Assembly: GCF_030412785.1 (NCBI RefSeq)
Contig: NZ_CP125295.1
Span: 186,001 to 250,000 of the forward strand
Direction: 5' to 3'
From: Paraburkholderia sabiae
GTDB taxonomy: Bacteria; Pseudomonadota; Gammaproteobacteria; Burkholderiales; Burkholderiaceae
DNA: 64,000 bases
The notes beneath the pieces were generated by a model, which saw only the letters and a program-made list of their open reading frames with translations, searched no databases and was not told the origin of the DNA. Position 1 is the stretch's first letter, and each line of letters begins with the position of its first letter. A program made the translations under genes and the position numbers. Below are positions 8,217-18,280 of the stretch, in pieces.

Positions 8217-11200
8217 ATGAAACCGGATAACACGATGGCGAGCGCTCCCACTGAGGCGGACGCGGCGCTCGCGGGCAGTGCGGCCTCCAGCTTTCTGGCT
8301 GGCGGCGGCGAAATGGGAAGCCTGATGCGAGCGTACGACTGGCGCGCGACGCCGCTCGGCGCGCCCGACCAATGGCCGCAAAGCCTGAAGACGGCGATCC
8401 GCATCATGCTCACGTCGCGCCAGCCGATCTGGATCGGTTGGGGGCCGGACCTCATCTTCTTCTACAACGATCCGTACAAGTCGATCATCGGCGGCAAGCA
8501 TCCCGACGCGCTCGGGCAGCCGACGTCGGTCGTATGGCGCGAAATCTGGGGCGACATCCAGCCGTTGCTGCAGACGGCGCTGACGGGTATCGAGGGCACG
8601 TTCGTCGAGCAGAAGCTCCTGATCATGGAGCGCAACGGCTATCCGGAAGAAACGTACTACACGTTTTCCTACAGCCCGATTCCCGACGATCACGGCGGCA
8701 CGGGCGGCATCATCTGCGCGAACAGCGACGACACCGCGCGCGTGCTCGGCGAACGCCAGTTGCGGCTGCTGCGCGAAATCGGCAGCGCGACGCGCGACGC
8801 GCTGTCGTGGCACGAAGTCTGTGCAGGCAGCGTACGCGCGCTCGCAAGCGATCCCCACGACGTCACGTTCGCGCTGTTCTATCAGACGGAGCCGGGCAAC
8901 GCCGCGTCGCTGGCGGCCACCTGCGGTATCGCGGCAGGCCATCCCGCCGCGCCGCCCGTCCTCGACGCGCGCGATGCCGCGTGGCCGTACCTCGACGTGC
9001 TGCGCAGCCAGCAGCTGGCTATCGTGCCGGATCTCGCCGAACGCTTCGGCGCCCCGCTGCCTTCGGGCGCGTGGCAGCGGCCGAGCACGCTGGCGGCCGT
9101 GCTGCCCGTGCAGCCTTCGGGGGAAACGGGGCGAAGCGGCGTGCTCGTGGTCGGACTGAATCCGTACCGGCTCGTCGACGACCACTACCGCTCGTTTCTC
9201 ACGCTGGTCGCGCGGCAGATGGGCGCGGCGCTCGGCTACGCGGACGCCTACGAAGAAGAGCGGCGGCGCGCGGAAGCGCTCGCGGAAATCGATCGCGCGA
9301 AAACGACGTTCTTCTCGAACATCAGTCACGAGTTCCGCACGCCGCTCACGCTGATGCTGGGGCCGCTCGAAGAAATGCTCGCGCGGCCCGACGCCGCGAA
9401 TCCGGGCGACCGGCAACTGATCGAAGTCACGCATCGAAACGGCTTGCGGCTGTTGAAGCTCGTGAACGCGCTGCTCGATTTTTCGCGCATCGAAGCGGGG
9501 CGGATCGAAATTCATCCGCAGCCGACCGATCTCGCCGCGTTCACCGCGGACCTTGCCTCGCTGTTCCGTTCGGCCATCGAATCGGCGGGGATGAAGCTCG
9601 AAGTCGATTGCGAACCGCTGCCGCATCTCGTGTCGATCGATCGCGAGATGTGGGAGAAAGTCGTCCTGAATCTGCTGTCGAATGCGTTCAAGTTCACGCT
9701 CACGGGCACGATCGCGGTGAGTCTGAAAATGGCCGACGACGGTGCCATCGAAATGAGCGTCGCCGATTCGGGCATCGGCATTCCCGAGCACGAGGTGCCG
9801 CGCCTGTTCGAACGTTTTCACCGCGTCGAGGGCGCGATGGGCCGGTCGGTCGAAGGCAGCGGCATCGGGCTCGCGCTCGTGAACGAACTCGTGCGGCTGC
9901 AGGACGGCTCGATTCATGTCGAAAGCGAACTGGGCGTCGGCACGCGTTTCACGATCGTGCTGCCGCCGGCGATTGTGCTCGATCCCGCATCGAGCGACGC
10001 CGCGCGCGCGACGATGAGCGCCAACGCGCAAAGCTACGCCGACGCCGCGCGGCGCTGGCTGCCCGACGCGCCGATGGCCGCCGATGCCGACGACGCGAGC
10101 GCGCTGCCGGGCGCGGGCAATGCGCCGCTCGCGCTCGACGGCGAAGCGACGGGCAAGCTGCTGGTTGTCGACGACAACGCCGATCTGCGCGACTACATGC
10201 GGCGCATTCTCTCGGCGGCGGGTCATCAGGTGCATGTCGCCGCCGACGGCGAAGAAGCCCTCGCCGCCGCGCGCGAATTGCAGCCCGAACTGATCGTCTC
10301 CGACGTGATGATGCCGAAGCTCGACGGCTTCGGTCTGCTGCGCGCACTGCGCGCCGACGACGATCTGCGCGAAACGCCTGTGCTGCTGCTGTCGGCGCGT
10401 GCGGGCGAAGAAGCGAAAGTGGGCGGCCTCGAATCAGGTGCTGACGATTATCTGATCAAGCCGTTTGCGGCGCGTGAACTGCTCGCGCGTGTCGCGGGCA
10501 ATCTGCAGCTCGCGCGTTTGCGACGCGAAACGGGCAACCGTCTGCGGGAGGAATCGCGCACGCTCGAAATCCTGAATCGCGTGGGCACGGTGGTCGCGGC
10601 GGAACTCGATCTGAACCGCGCGGTGCAGGTCGTCGTCGATGCTGCGACGGAACTCACGGGCGCCGCGTTCGGCTCGTTCTTCTACAACGTGCAGGACGAC
10701 AAGGGCGGCAGCTACATGCTGTACACGCTGTCGGGTGTGCCGAAAGATACGTTCGCGAAGTTTCCGATGCCGCGCAACACGGCCGTGTTCGCGCCGACGT
10801 TTCTGGGCGAGGGCATTGTGCGTTCCGACGACATCACGAAAGACTCGCGCTACGGACGCAACCCGCCGCATCGCGGGATGCCCGAAGGTCATCTGCAGGT
10901 GCGCAGCTATCTCGCCGCGCCCGTCATATCGCGTACGGGCGAAGTGCTCGGCGGGCTCTTCTTCGGGCATCCGACGCCGGGCATGTTCTCCACGCGCTCC
11001 GAGCGCTTCGTCGAAGGTATTGCCGCGCAGGCCGCGACGGCCATCGACAACGCGCGTCTCTATCAGGCCGCGCAGCGCGAAATCGCCGAGCGCACGAAGG
11101 CGGAAGAGGCGCTGCGCGAACTGAACGAAACGCTCGAAGGGCGCGTGATCGAAGCCGTCGCGGATCGCGACCGGCTCTGGGACGTGAGCGAGGATCTGCT

Positions 11201-13118
11201 GGTGGTCGCGGGCTTCGACGGCGAATTGCAGCGCGTGAGTCCCTCGTGGACGCGCCTGCTCGGTCACGACGTGCACTGGCTCGCGCTGCAATCGTACTTC
11301 TCGCTGATTCACGCCGACGACCTTCCGCTCGTCAAGGCGCATCTCGGCGAATTGCGCCGCACGGGCGCGCCGATGCGCTTCGAAAACCGTATCCGGCATA
11401 TCGACGGTTCGTGGCGCTGGATCGCGTGGACGCTTTCGCTCGATCCCGATACCGAGCGCATTCACGGCGTGGGCCGCGACGTGACGAGCGATCGCGAAAC
11501 GCAGGAAGCGCTGCGCCACGCCGAAGAAGCGCTGCGCGTCGCGCAGAAGATGGAAGCGATCGGCAAGCTGACGGGCGGCGTCGCGCACGACTTCAACAAT
11601 CTGCTGCAGGTGGTCGGCGGCAATCTGCAACTGCTCGCCGACGATGTCGCGGGCAACGAACGTCCCGCGCAGCGCGTGCGCAACGCGCTGGCGGGCGTCG
11701 CGCGCGGCGCGAAGCTGGCGTCGCAACTGCTGGCGTTCGGCCGCCGTCAGCCGCTCGCGCCGAAGGTGGTGAACCTCGGGCGCTTCGTGCGCGGTCTCGA
11801 CGACATGATGCGGCGCGCGCTCGGCGACGGCATCGAGATCGAGACCATCGTGTCGGGCGGCTTGTGGAATACGCTCGTCGATCCGTTCCAGGTGGAAAAC
11901 GCGCTGCTCAATCTCGCGATCAATGCGCGCGATGCAATGGACGGCCACGGCAAGCTGACCATCGAGGCGGGCAACGCGTCGCTCGACGATGCCTACGCGA
12001 AACGCCACGCCGACGTCATACCCGGCCAGTACGTGATGGTCGCCGTCACCGACACGGGTTCGGGCATGTCCGCCGATGTGCAGGAGCATGTGTTCGAGCC
12101 GTTCTTCACGACCAAGCCCGAAGGCCAGGGCACGGGCCTCGGCCTGAGCATGGTGTATGGCTTCGTCAAGCAGTCGGGCGGTCACGTGAAGATCTATAGC
12201 GAGCCGGGACACGGCACGACGATCCGCCTGTACCTGCCGCGCGTGCGCGAAGAAGAGGATCTCGAAACGATCGTCGACGCCGGTCCCGCGAAAGGCGGCG
12301 CGGAAACGATCCTCGTCGTCGAAGACGATGAAGACGTGCGCACGACGGTCGTCGAAATGCTCTCGGCGCTCGGCTATCGCGTGCTGAAGGCGAAGGATGC
12401 GCAAAGCGCGCTCGCAATCGTAGAAAGCGGCGTTCCCATTGATCTGCTGTTCACCGACGTCGTGATGCCGGGGCCGCTGCGCAGCACCGAACTGGCGCGC
12501 AAGGCGCGCGAGCGTCAGCCGGGCATCGCGGTGCTGTTCACGTCGGGCTATACCGACAACGCAATCGTGCATGCGGGACGGCTCGACGAAGGCGTCGAAC
12601 TGTTGAGCAAGCCGTATTCGCGCGAAGCGCTCGCACGCAAGATCCAGCATGCGCTGCGCGTGCAGTACGCGAGGCCGGACGGCGTGACGCTGCAGGCGGA
12701 AGACTCGCAGACGGTGCGGCTCGTCGATCACGGCAACAATGTGACATTCGACGCGATCCGCAATCTGCGCATCCTGTTCGTCGAAGACGACGAGCTGGTT
12801 CGCGTGAGCACGGCGGAACTGCTGCGCACCTTCGGCATCGAGGTCGCGGAAGCGGCGAGCGCGGCGCAGGCGCTGAAGTTGCTGCACGAAGCGAGCTTCG
12901 ACGTGCTGCTGACGGATATCGGGCTCGCGGGCGCGTCGGGCGTCGATCTCGCGATCGATGCCATCGCGAACGAACCGGGCATCCGTGTGATCTTTGTCAC
13001 GGGCTCCGATGCGGCGCTGTCGCCGGAACAGCAGCTGCAATTGCAGGGCGCCGCGCAACTGCGCAAACCGTACGATCCGCTCGACCTCGTCAACGCGTTG
13101 CGCGCGTGCGTCGAATGA
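8217..13118 (+). CDS. Giant hybrid sensor kinase: PAS-GAF-HK-REC-GAF-PAS-HK-REC-REC
   Basis: A 1633-residue soluble protein without a signal peptide. Visible order: PAS-like (about 35-175), GAF-like (180-340), HisKA with SNISHEFRTPL (His near 371) and HATPase_c (to about 585), REC (640-760, Asp in VSDVMMPKLDG near 696), GAF (785-945), PAS (985-1100), a second HisKA with GGVAHDFNNLLQ (His near 1124) and HATPase_c (to about 1345), then REC (about 1365-1480, TDVVMPGPL) and a last REC (about 1515-1630, LLTDIGLAG). It follows the stressosome kinases after 141 bases on the same strand. No effector domain is seen, so phosphotransfer must leave the protein. Confidence 0.88.
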   Translation: MKPDNTMASAPTEADAALAGSAASSFLAGGGEMGSLMRAYDWRATPLGAPDQWPQSLKTAIRIMLTSRQPIWIGWGPDLIFFYNDPYKSIIGGKHPDALGQPTSVVWREIWGDIQPLLQTALTGIEGTFVEQKLLIMERNGYPEETYYTFSYSPIPDDHGGTGGIICANSDDTARVLGERQLRLLREIGSATRDALSWHEVCAGSVRALASDPHDVTFALFYQTEPGNAASLAATCGIAAGHPAAPPVLDARDAAWPYLDVLRSQQLAIVPDLAERFGAPLPSGAWQRPSTLAAVLPVQPSGETGRSGVLVVGLNPYRLVDDHYRSFLTLVARQMGAALGYADAYEEERRRAEALAEIDRAKTTFFSNISHEFRTPLTLMLGPLEEMLARPDAANPGDRQLIEVTHRNGLRLLKLVNALLDFSRIEAGRIEIHPQPTDLAAFTADLASLFRSAIESAGMKLEVDCEPLPHLVSIDREMWEKVVLNLLSNAFKFTLTGTIAVSLKMADDGAIEMSVADSGIGIPEHEVPRLFERFHRVEGAMGRSVEGSGIGLALVNELVRLQDGSIHVESELGVGTRFTIVLPPAIVLDPASSDAARATMSANAQSYADAARRWLPDAPMAADADDASALPGAGNAPLALDGEATGKLLVVDDNADLRDYMRRILSAAGHQVHVAADGEEALAAARELQPELIVSDVMMPKLDGFGLLRALRADDDLRETPVLLLSARAGEEAKVGGLESGADDYLIKPFAARELLARVAGNLQLARLRRETGNRLREESRTLEILNRVGTVVAAELDLNRAVQVVVDAATELTGAAFGSFFYNVQDDKGGSYMLYTLSGVPKDTFAKFPMPRNTAVFAPTFLGEGIVRSDDITKDSRYGRNPPHRGMPEGHLQVRSYLAAPVISRTGEVLGGLFFGHPTPGMFSTRSERFVEGIAAQAATAIDNARLYQAAQREIAERTKAEEALRELNETLEGRVIEAVADRDRLWDVSEDLLVVAGFDGELQRVSPSWTRLLGHDVHWLALQSYFSLIHADDLPLVKAHLGELRRTGAPMRFENRIRHIDGSWRWIAWTLSLDPDTERIHGVGRDVTSDRETQEALRHAEEALRVAQKMEAIGKLTGGVAHDFNNLLQVVGGNLQLLADDVAGNERPAQRVRNALAGVARGAKLASQLLAFGRRQPLAPKVVNLGRFVRGLDDMMRRALGDGIEIETIVSGGLWNTLVDPFQVENALLNLAINARDAMDGHGKLTIEAGNASLDDAYAKRHADVIPGQYVMVAVTDTGSGMSADVQEHVFEPFFTTKPEGQGTGLGLSMVYGFVKQSGGHVKIYSEPGHGTTIRLYLPRVREEEDLETIVDAGPAKGGAETILVVEDDEDVRTTVVEMLSALGYRVLKAKDAQSALAIVESGVPIDLLFTDVVMPGPLRSTELARKARERQPGIAVLFTSGYTDNAIVHAGRLDEGVELLSKPYSREALARKIQHALRVQYARPDGVTLQAEDSQTVRLVDHGNNVTFDAIRNLRILFVEDDELVRVSTAELLRTFGIEVAEAASAAQALKLLHEASFDVLLTDIGLAGASGVDLAIDAIANEPGIRVIFVTGSDAALSPEQQLQLQGAAQLRKPYDPLDLVNALRACVE

Positions 13119-13133
13119 AGGGCCGCGTGTGGT

Positions 13134-14102
13134 TCAGTAGGTGATCGTCGCGATCACGGTGTCGATGTAGGTGCCTGCCTGCGGCGTCGTTTGCGGCAGC
13201 ACCCGCGCGTAGACGGTGATGCTTTGCGACGATCCCGTGCCTGTGCCCGCGAGCGCCGTCGTGCCGTTCGTGCCGTCGCCCCATGGCAGCGAGTAGCTCG
13301 CGTTCTGATACAACTGGTAGTGAACCTTGTCGCTGCCGCCGCTGCGCGTCATCGCGCGATCGGCGACGGTCGCGCCGCTGCCCGCGCCTGACGACAGCGC
13401 GATCGAATACGCGTCGTTCTTCGTGCATGCGACCGTCAGCGTGCCCGTCGCCGTGAGCGTCGAATTGAGCACGCCCGCCGTGCCGAAGTTGATGTTCGTC
13501 GACGCGATCGTGCAGTCGTTGATGACGTTCGCGCTGACGGTGAAGCTGAACGTGCTGCTCGGCGACGTCAGCGACGCGCACGCAGGCGCGATCAGCAGAT
13601 ACGCCTGATAGTCCAGTTCTGCCTGCAACGCGCCCGCGAAGGTCGATGCATACGGACCCGCGACGAGAGCGGTTTGCGACGCGGGCACGCGTCCGTAGAC
13701 GGTGAGCGTGGCGGAGCCCGAGCCCGACAAGCCGTTTTCGTTGACGTCGATGGCGATGGGCTGATAGGTGGTCGAGCCGCGCGAGCCCCACACCGTGCTG
13801 CCGCCCGATGCCGTGTAGAGGTTGTATTGCAGCTGGCTCGTGCCGTTGAGCGCGATACGCGGCAGGTAGGTGCTGCCGCCGCTGCCCGTGCCGATGTTCA
13901 CGCACGCGCGCACGGGCAACGCGGACATGCCCGTGCAGTTGATCGTGATCGTCGACGATGCGCTCGCCGTCGTGCCCGCGACGGGACTCACCTGGCCGAA
14001 GTTCAGGTTCGACGCGACGGCCGTACATGTTTGCGCCGACGCGAGGCGCGGCATGCAGACGAACCACATCGCGAGGAAGACGATCCACAACGCGCGCCTC
14101 AT
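13134..14102 (-). CDS. Csu-type pilus subunit with two SCPU (spore coat U) domains, probable tip adhesin
   Basis: I use the ATG at 14102, which gives a signal peptide (ALWIVFLAMWFVCMPRLASA) and 322 residues; a longer in-frame start adds 27 Arg-rich residues that would bury the signal. Two SCPU repeats are visible: one from TCTAVASNLNFGQVSPVAG and one from DCTIASTNINFGTAGVLN, each with the conserved Cys pair. Two-domain SCPU proteins at the end of such operons are tip subunits like Acinetobacter CsuE. The start lies 2 bases past the usher stop, so it is in the same operon. Confidence 0.85.
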   Translation of the reverse strand: MRRALWIVFLAMWFVCMPRLASAQTCTAVASNLNFGQVSPVAGTTASASSTITINCTGMSALPVRACVNIGTGSGGSTYLPRIALNGTSQLQYNLYTASGGSTVWGSRGSTTYQPIAIDVNENGLSGSGSATLTVYGRVPASQTALVAGPYASTFAGALQAELDYQAYLLIAPACASLTSPSSTFSFTVSANVINDCTIASTNINFGTAGVLNSTLTATGTLTVACTKNDAYSIALSSGAGSGATVADRAMTRSGGSDKVHYQLYQNASYSLPWGDGTNGTTALAGTGTGSSQSITVYARVLPQTTPQAGTYIDTVIATITY

Positions 14103-14104
14103 GA

Positions 14105-16660
14105 TCAACGCGCCTTGCAGGTGAACGGGCCGAGCGTCGGCAGACCGCTGCCGCTGCGCCTGAACGGCACGTCGACTTCGCACGGTCCCTGCGCGGACGT
14201 CGACGTGAAGGCATTCGTTGCGCGCATGTCGTCGATGAACGCAAGGCCGTCATAACCGACCACGTAGCGCTTGCCCGTTTCCTGTTGCGTCAGCACAGCG
14301 CCCGGCGGCAGCGGCTTGCCCGCCGTATCGACGACGATCAGCTGCGCGCCCGTGAAGTCCCGCAGCGCGAAACGCGCGAGCACGCCCGCGCGCGATTGCG
14401 GCGCGAGATTCAGGCGCGTCGTCGCGACGGACGTGTCGGCGGGCAGGTCGAGCGGATCGATCGCGAGATGATTGGGCTCGTAGGCGACGAGGTCGGGCAC
14501 GAGCAGATGACCCGCGCCGTTCGTCTCGCCGATCACCCGGTTTTCGTGCAGCACGGGCACATGCGATACGCCGTCGGTGGAGACGAGCGCGAAAGCGTCG
14601 TCGATGCGGCGGCCCGCGAGCACGTCGCCCGCCATCAACACTACCGAACCCGACGCGTCCACTTCGCCATACGTTCGCGAGCCGACGTTCGCGACGCTGC
14701 CGATCAGATCACCGTAACGGCCGCGCCACGTCGCTTGTGCGAGCGACTGCTGCTCGCCGTTCTGACGTGACGTTTGCACCTGCCAGCCGAGGCCGCCGCC
14801 ATAGTCCGGCGTGCGCGTGACGGCCGCGCCGAACAGCGGCTTGCCGTGATCGGTGCCCGCGTTGACGCTCGCGTTCACCGAGCCGCCCAGCAGGAAGCTC
14901 AGCGCAACGAACACGCCTGTATTTCCCGTATCGCCGAAGTCGTGATACACGCTCGCCGAGAGCGACGTGCTTGCGGGCAAGGTCGTCGTCCATGCGAGCG
15001 AACCGATGCGCGAATCGCCGTAGTACGGATCGTCGAGACCGACGAGGCTCGCGCTCGCCGTGCTCGACGAGCCGAACAGACGGAACGGCACGGCGACCGT
15101 CGCGCGATACGTCGTGCGCGGCACGGGCGTGCCTTCCGCTGCCGCGAGATCGCTGTAGTGCGGCGTCGCGTGCTGCGCCTGGAGATCGATCGACAGCGAC
15201 GGAATGTGCCATTGCCAGCCAGCCGAGAATTGCGCGCCGCTGCCGCCGGGCGTCGGCGGCACGCCGCCTGGCGACGTGTTCGTCGTGCCTTCGACAAAAC
15301 CGATGCCGACAGGCACGCCCGTCGTGTTCGACAGGCCCGCGGCAGGCAGATTGCGCGCAAGCGAGCCGTCGCCGCCATTGCCTGCGCTGCCCGCCACCGA
15401 AAAATTCAGCACGCCCGCGCTGCCCGCTTCGAACAGCGCGCCGACGCCCGCGTTGTAGACGCCGCGCGTCACTTCGCCGTGCGTTTCGAGCGTGATGCGC
15501 GACGTCACGCCATGCCGGAACGATACGGATAACGAAGGATCACCCGCATAGTCGAACGAATTCAGTGCGTACGAACGGCGCATGAAGCCCGCTTCGATCG
15601 AAAAATCCGTGAGGCCGGGCGCGAGCAGGCGGGCGTCGATGTAGAGCGGCACCGTCGTCATCACGCTGCGGCCGAGCACGTCGCGCGTGACGATCACCGC
15701 TTCGCCCGCGCCGTTGATCGCGGGCACGGCGTTGATCACGAACGGCCCGGACGGCGCCGCGCCGGTGAACTGGCGCACGTTGTTGACGTAGAGATCGACG
15801 GCGCTCGGCACGGCGGACGTGCCCGCGAGCGTCGGCACGGGATAGGTGATCAGGTCGGGCCGCAGCGTGAAATCGCGCGACACCTGCGCGCCGCCGAGTC
15901 GCACAGGACGCGTCCATGTCAGCGACGACGAGATCGTGTCGCCGACGCGCGTCGTCACCATCGTGTCCTGATTCGAATGGCTCCACGTCGTGTCGAGCCG
16001 CACGTAGCGATGCAGATTGCGATACCAGTACGCGGTGCCTGTGTTGTCGAGCAGGCCGCCCGGATAGAAGAAGCGTTCCTCGCTGTAGAGGCCGTATTGC
16101 GTCGGCGAATTGGTCTGCGCGCTGAACTCGTAGTTGATCACGAGTCCCGTGCCGCTCACCGATACGGGCGGCCGCGCGGGACTGTTCTCGAGCGTGACGG
16201 GCTGGCGGCGTGCGTCGACGACCTGCAGATCGATCTGCTGATGCTCGGGACGGTACGTGTAGCGCAAGCCCGGAATCGTGCCGAGGGCGATCAGGCCGTC
16301 CTTGCCGGGCGGCGGCAGGTCGTCGGTGCGAATGCCGACATCGCGCAGTTCACTCGCCGTCGTGTAGATCATCGCGTCCGTGACGACGAAGTGGGCGATC
16401 TCCTTCGTCGATTCGCCGTTGATCTTCACTTCGAGATAGACGTCGCCGTTCGACGGCGCCGCCGTCGCGCCATTCGGCGCCATGCCCGAAGGCGGCACGG
16501 GCTGCGCGGCGACACTGAGCGGAGGCGTCGGTCCGGGCGTGCTCATGGTGACGCCTGCCGGCGTGCCCCAGGCCTGCGCGCACAACAGCGGCCACGCCAT
16601 GCACGTACAGGCGCTGTAGACGGCTGCGTGGATTGCACTGTGCCCGCGGCGGCATGGCAT
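14105..16660 (-). CDS. Outer-membrane fimbrial usher (CsuD-like)
   Basis: This 851-residue PapC/FimD-type usher has an N-terminal signal (AVYSACTCMAWPLLCAQAWG). An N-terminal domain (VYLEVKINGES) is followed by a long beta-barrel region with typical usher strings (YWYRNLHRYVRLDTTWSHS, FTLRPDLITYPVPTLAG, SAVDLYVNNV) and C-terminal carboxypeptidase-like domains (VPDLVAYEPNHLAIDPLDLP). It would form the pore through which the SCPU pilus is assembled. It begins 10 bases after the chaperone stop. Size and motifs agree with CsuD-class ushers. Confidence 0.92.
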   Translation of the reverse strand: MPCRRGHSAIHAAVYSACTCMAWPLLCAQAWGTPAGVTMSTPGPTPPLSVAAQPVPPSGMAPNGATAAPSNGDVYLEVKINGESTKEIAHFVVTDAMIYTTASELRDVGIRTDDLPPPGKDGLIALGTIPGLRYTYRPEHQQIDLQVVDARRQPVTLENSPARPPVSVSGTGLVINYEFSAQTNSPTQYGLYSEERFFYPGGLLDNTGTAYWYRNLHRYVRLDTTWSHSNQDTMVTTRVGDTISSSLTWTRPVRLGGAQVSRDFTLRPDLITYPVPTLAGTSAVPSAVDLYVNNVRQFTGAAPSGPFVINAVPAINGAGEAVIVTRDVLGRSVMTTVPLYIDARLLAPGLTDFSIEAGFMRRSYALNSFDYAGDPSLSVSFRHGVTSRITLETHGEVTRGVYNAGVGALFEAGSAGVLNFSVAGSAGNGGDGSLARNLPAAGLSNTTGVPVGIGFVEGTTNTSPGGVPPTPGGSGAQFSAGWQWHIPSLSIDLQAQHATPHYSDLAAAEGTPVPRTTYRATVAVPFRLFGSSSTASASLVGLDDPYYGDSRIGSLAWTTTLPASTSLSASVYHDFGDTGNTGVFVALSFLLGGSVNASVNAGTDHGKPLFGAAVTRTPDYGGGLGWQVQTSRQNGEQQSLAQATWRGRYGDLIGSVANVGSRTYGEVDASGSVVLMAGDVLAGRRIDDAFALVSTDGVSHVPVLHENRVIGETNGAGHLLVPDLVAYEPNHLAIDPLDLPADTSVATTRLNLAPQSRAGVLARFALRDFTGAQLIVVDTAGKPLPPGAVLTQQETGKRYVVGYDGLAFIDDMRATNAFTSTSAQGPCEVDVPFRRSGSGLPTLGPFTCKAR

Positions 16661-16670
16661 CGATCCACCG

Positions 16671-17471
16671 TCAGCGCGCGGGCGTGCTGTCGCCCGGCGG
16701 CGGAGCGGTGTGCGCGCTTCCGTCCGATTCCACGCGCAGTTGCGCCGTCACCGGCTGCCCGTTCACGACGGCCGACAGCGTCGCCTCGCGTGCATCGGCG
16801 GGCGCGTGGACGACGGGCCAACGGCGCGTCGCGTGTGGCAGCGCGTAGCCGAGCAGGCCGGGAGACAGCTGCGTCGACTGACCGTCGCGCCAGGTCAGCT
16901 TCACCTTGCTCAGTTGCGCGTGCGTCGCGTCATGGTTCACTGCGCGCAGCATCAGGACGGACGCGGACGGCGGCTGCGCGTTCTCACCCGTCGCGGTCCG
17001 TTCGAGCGCGAACTGGACCACGGGCGGCTTGCCGTCGAGCGGCGCGCCGACGAACACAGGCACCGAATAGCGCAACTGCATCCGCACGCCCGTCGCGTCC
17101 GCGCCCTGTCCGTTGGGAATCTCGTCGATCAGCAGACGATACGTTTCCTCGCCGCTCACGTTGCTTTTTGTGACGCGCAGGATGCGCACCGTCTGATCGG
17201 CACCCGGCGCGACCTGAACGATGGGCGGACTCGCGACGATGTCGTCGGTGCGTTCGAGGTGATCTTCGTCGGCGGTCTGGCTCCACGCGAACACGCGCAC
17301 CTGTGCATTGAGCGGTGTCGCGCCGACGTTGTGCAGCGTGAGGACGGCGGCGGGGCGGTCGGCGGCGAGGTCGAGACGGATCGGCGTGACCTGCAGCGCG
17401 GCGGCGTGCGCGTTGCTCGCGTGCAGGATGGCAGCGCAACTCACGCAGGCGAGAAACAACGCCCGCGTCAT
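16671..17471 (-). CDS. Periplasmic pilus chaperone (CsuC-like)
   Basis: A PapD-type chaperone with two Ig-like domains: LQVTPIRLDLAADRPAAVLT and VAPGADQTVRILRV, the usual N-domain strands, and ETYRLLIDEIP, the family motif. I start at the ATG at 17471 because it gives a signal peptide (TRALFLACVSCAAILHASNA) and 266 residues. An in-frame ATG at 17591, only 4 bases past the pilin stop, would add 40 Arg-rich residues and favours coupling, so either start is possible. It would fold the SCPU subunits and deliver them to the usher. Confidence 0.85.
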   Translation of the reverse strand: MTRALFLACVSCAAILHASNAHAAALQVTPIRLDLAADRPAAVLTLHNVGATPLNAQVRVFAWSQTADEDHLERTDDIVASPPIVQVAPGADQTVRILRVTKSNVSGEETYRLLIDEIPNGQGADATGVRMQLRYSVPVFVGAPLDGKPPVVQFALERTATGENAQPPSASVLMLRAVNHDATHAQLSKVKLTWRDGQSTQLSPGLLGYALPHATRRWPVVHAPADAREATLSAVVNGQPVTAQLRVESDGSAHTAPPPGDSTPAR

Positions 17472-17595
17472 CCGATGCGCGGGCGTTTGTTTGTCCACGT
17501 CTGTGTCCCGTCGCGCCGCGACCGTCAGCAAGGCGCGGCGTAAAGCGCACCCAGCGGGCCGGCGCGCGGCCCGTTTTAACGGCATGGTCATGGCG

Positions 17596-18135
17596 TCAGA
17601 AGGTGACGGTCGCGGTGACGGTCGAGGTGTACGTGCCCGCGGCCGGCGTGTTCTGCGGCGCGACGCGCCCGTACACGGTCAGCGTCTGCGCGGCGCCCGT
17701 GCCCGTGCCGGCCGCCGTGTCGGTGCCGACCGTTTGTCCCCAGGTCAGCGAGCGCGCCGAATCGCGATATAGCTGGTACGCGACGGTCGGCACAGGCGTC
17801 CCCGTTCCGCCGAGCAGCCGGTTGGCAACCGTCGAACCCGTCACCGAGCCCGCGTCGAGTCCGACCGTGTACGGCGCGCCGTTGGAGCAGGTGACGGTCA
17901 GCGTGCTGGTCTGGTCGATGTTGGCGGCGATCACGCCGGACGTGCCGAAGTTGAGGTTCGTCGCCGAGATCTGGCAGTCGGTCTGCAGAGTCAGCGTGAC
18001 GGTGAAGGTGGTCTGACGGGTCGCGGCATACGCGTTGAACGGAACGACGGGTGCGGCAGCCAATGCGACAGACAGACACGGAACGACCAGGTTGCGCCAG
18101 CGCATCGGATATCTCCTCAGAGCCCTCGAGCGCAT
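17596..18135 (-). CDS. Csu-type major pilin (single SCPU domain)
   Basis: A 179-residue secreted subunit with a strong ribosome site (GAGGAGATATCCG before ATG) and a signal peptide (LVVPCLSVALAAAPVVPFNA). One SCPU domain is present, with LQTDCQISATNLNFGTSG, the second Cys in LTVTCSNGAPYTVGLD, the YQLYRD strand and the terminal TYTSTVTATVTF. This is the normal CsuA/B size and composition (Thr/Ser/Ala-rich). The strong ribosome site fits a highly made shaft subunit. It precedes the chaperone gene in the operon. Confidence 0.87.
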   Translation of the reverse strand: MRSRALRRYPMRWRNLVVPCLSVALAAAPVVPFNAYAATRQTTFTVTLTLQTDCQISATNLNFGTSGVIAANIDQTSTLTVTCSNGAPYTVGLDAGSVTGSTVANRLLGGTGTPVPTVAYQLYRDSARSLTWGQTVGTDTAAGTGTGAAQTLTVYGRVAPQNTPAAGTYTSTVTATVTF

Positions 18136-18280
18136 CCGGCGCTTTTTTAGGGCGACGATCCGATTATGAAGTTCGCTGGCAGACCAAAATGTAACTATTT
18201 GTTAGATTTGGCCGAGAAGTAGGACAAAACCATGCTAACGGCATGCTTTGTCGCATATCTTGCTAACTTTATGCGATTTG

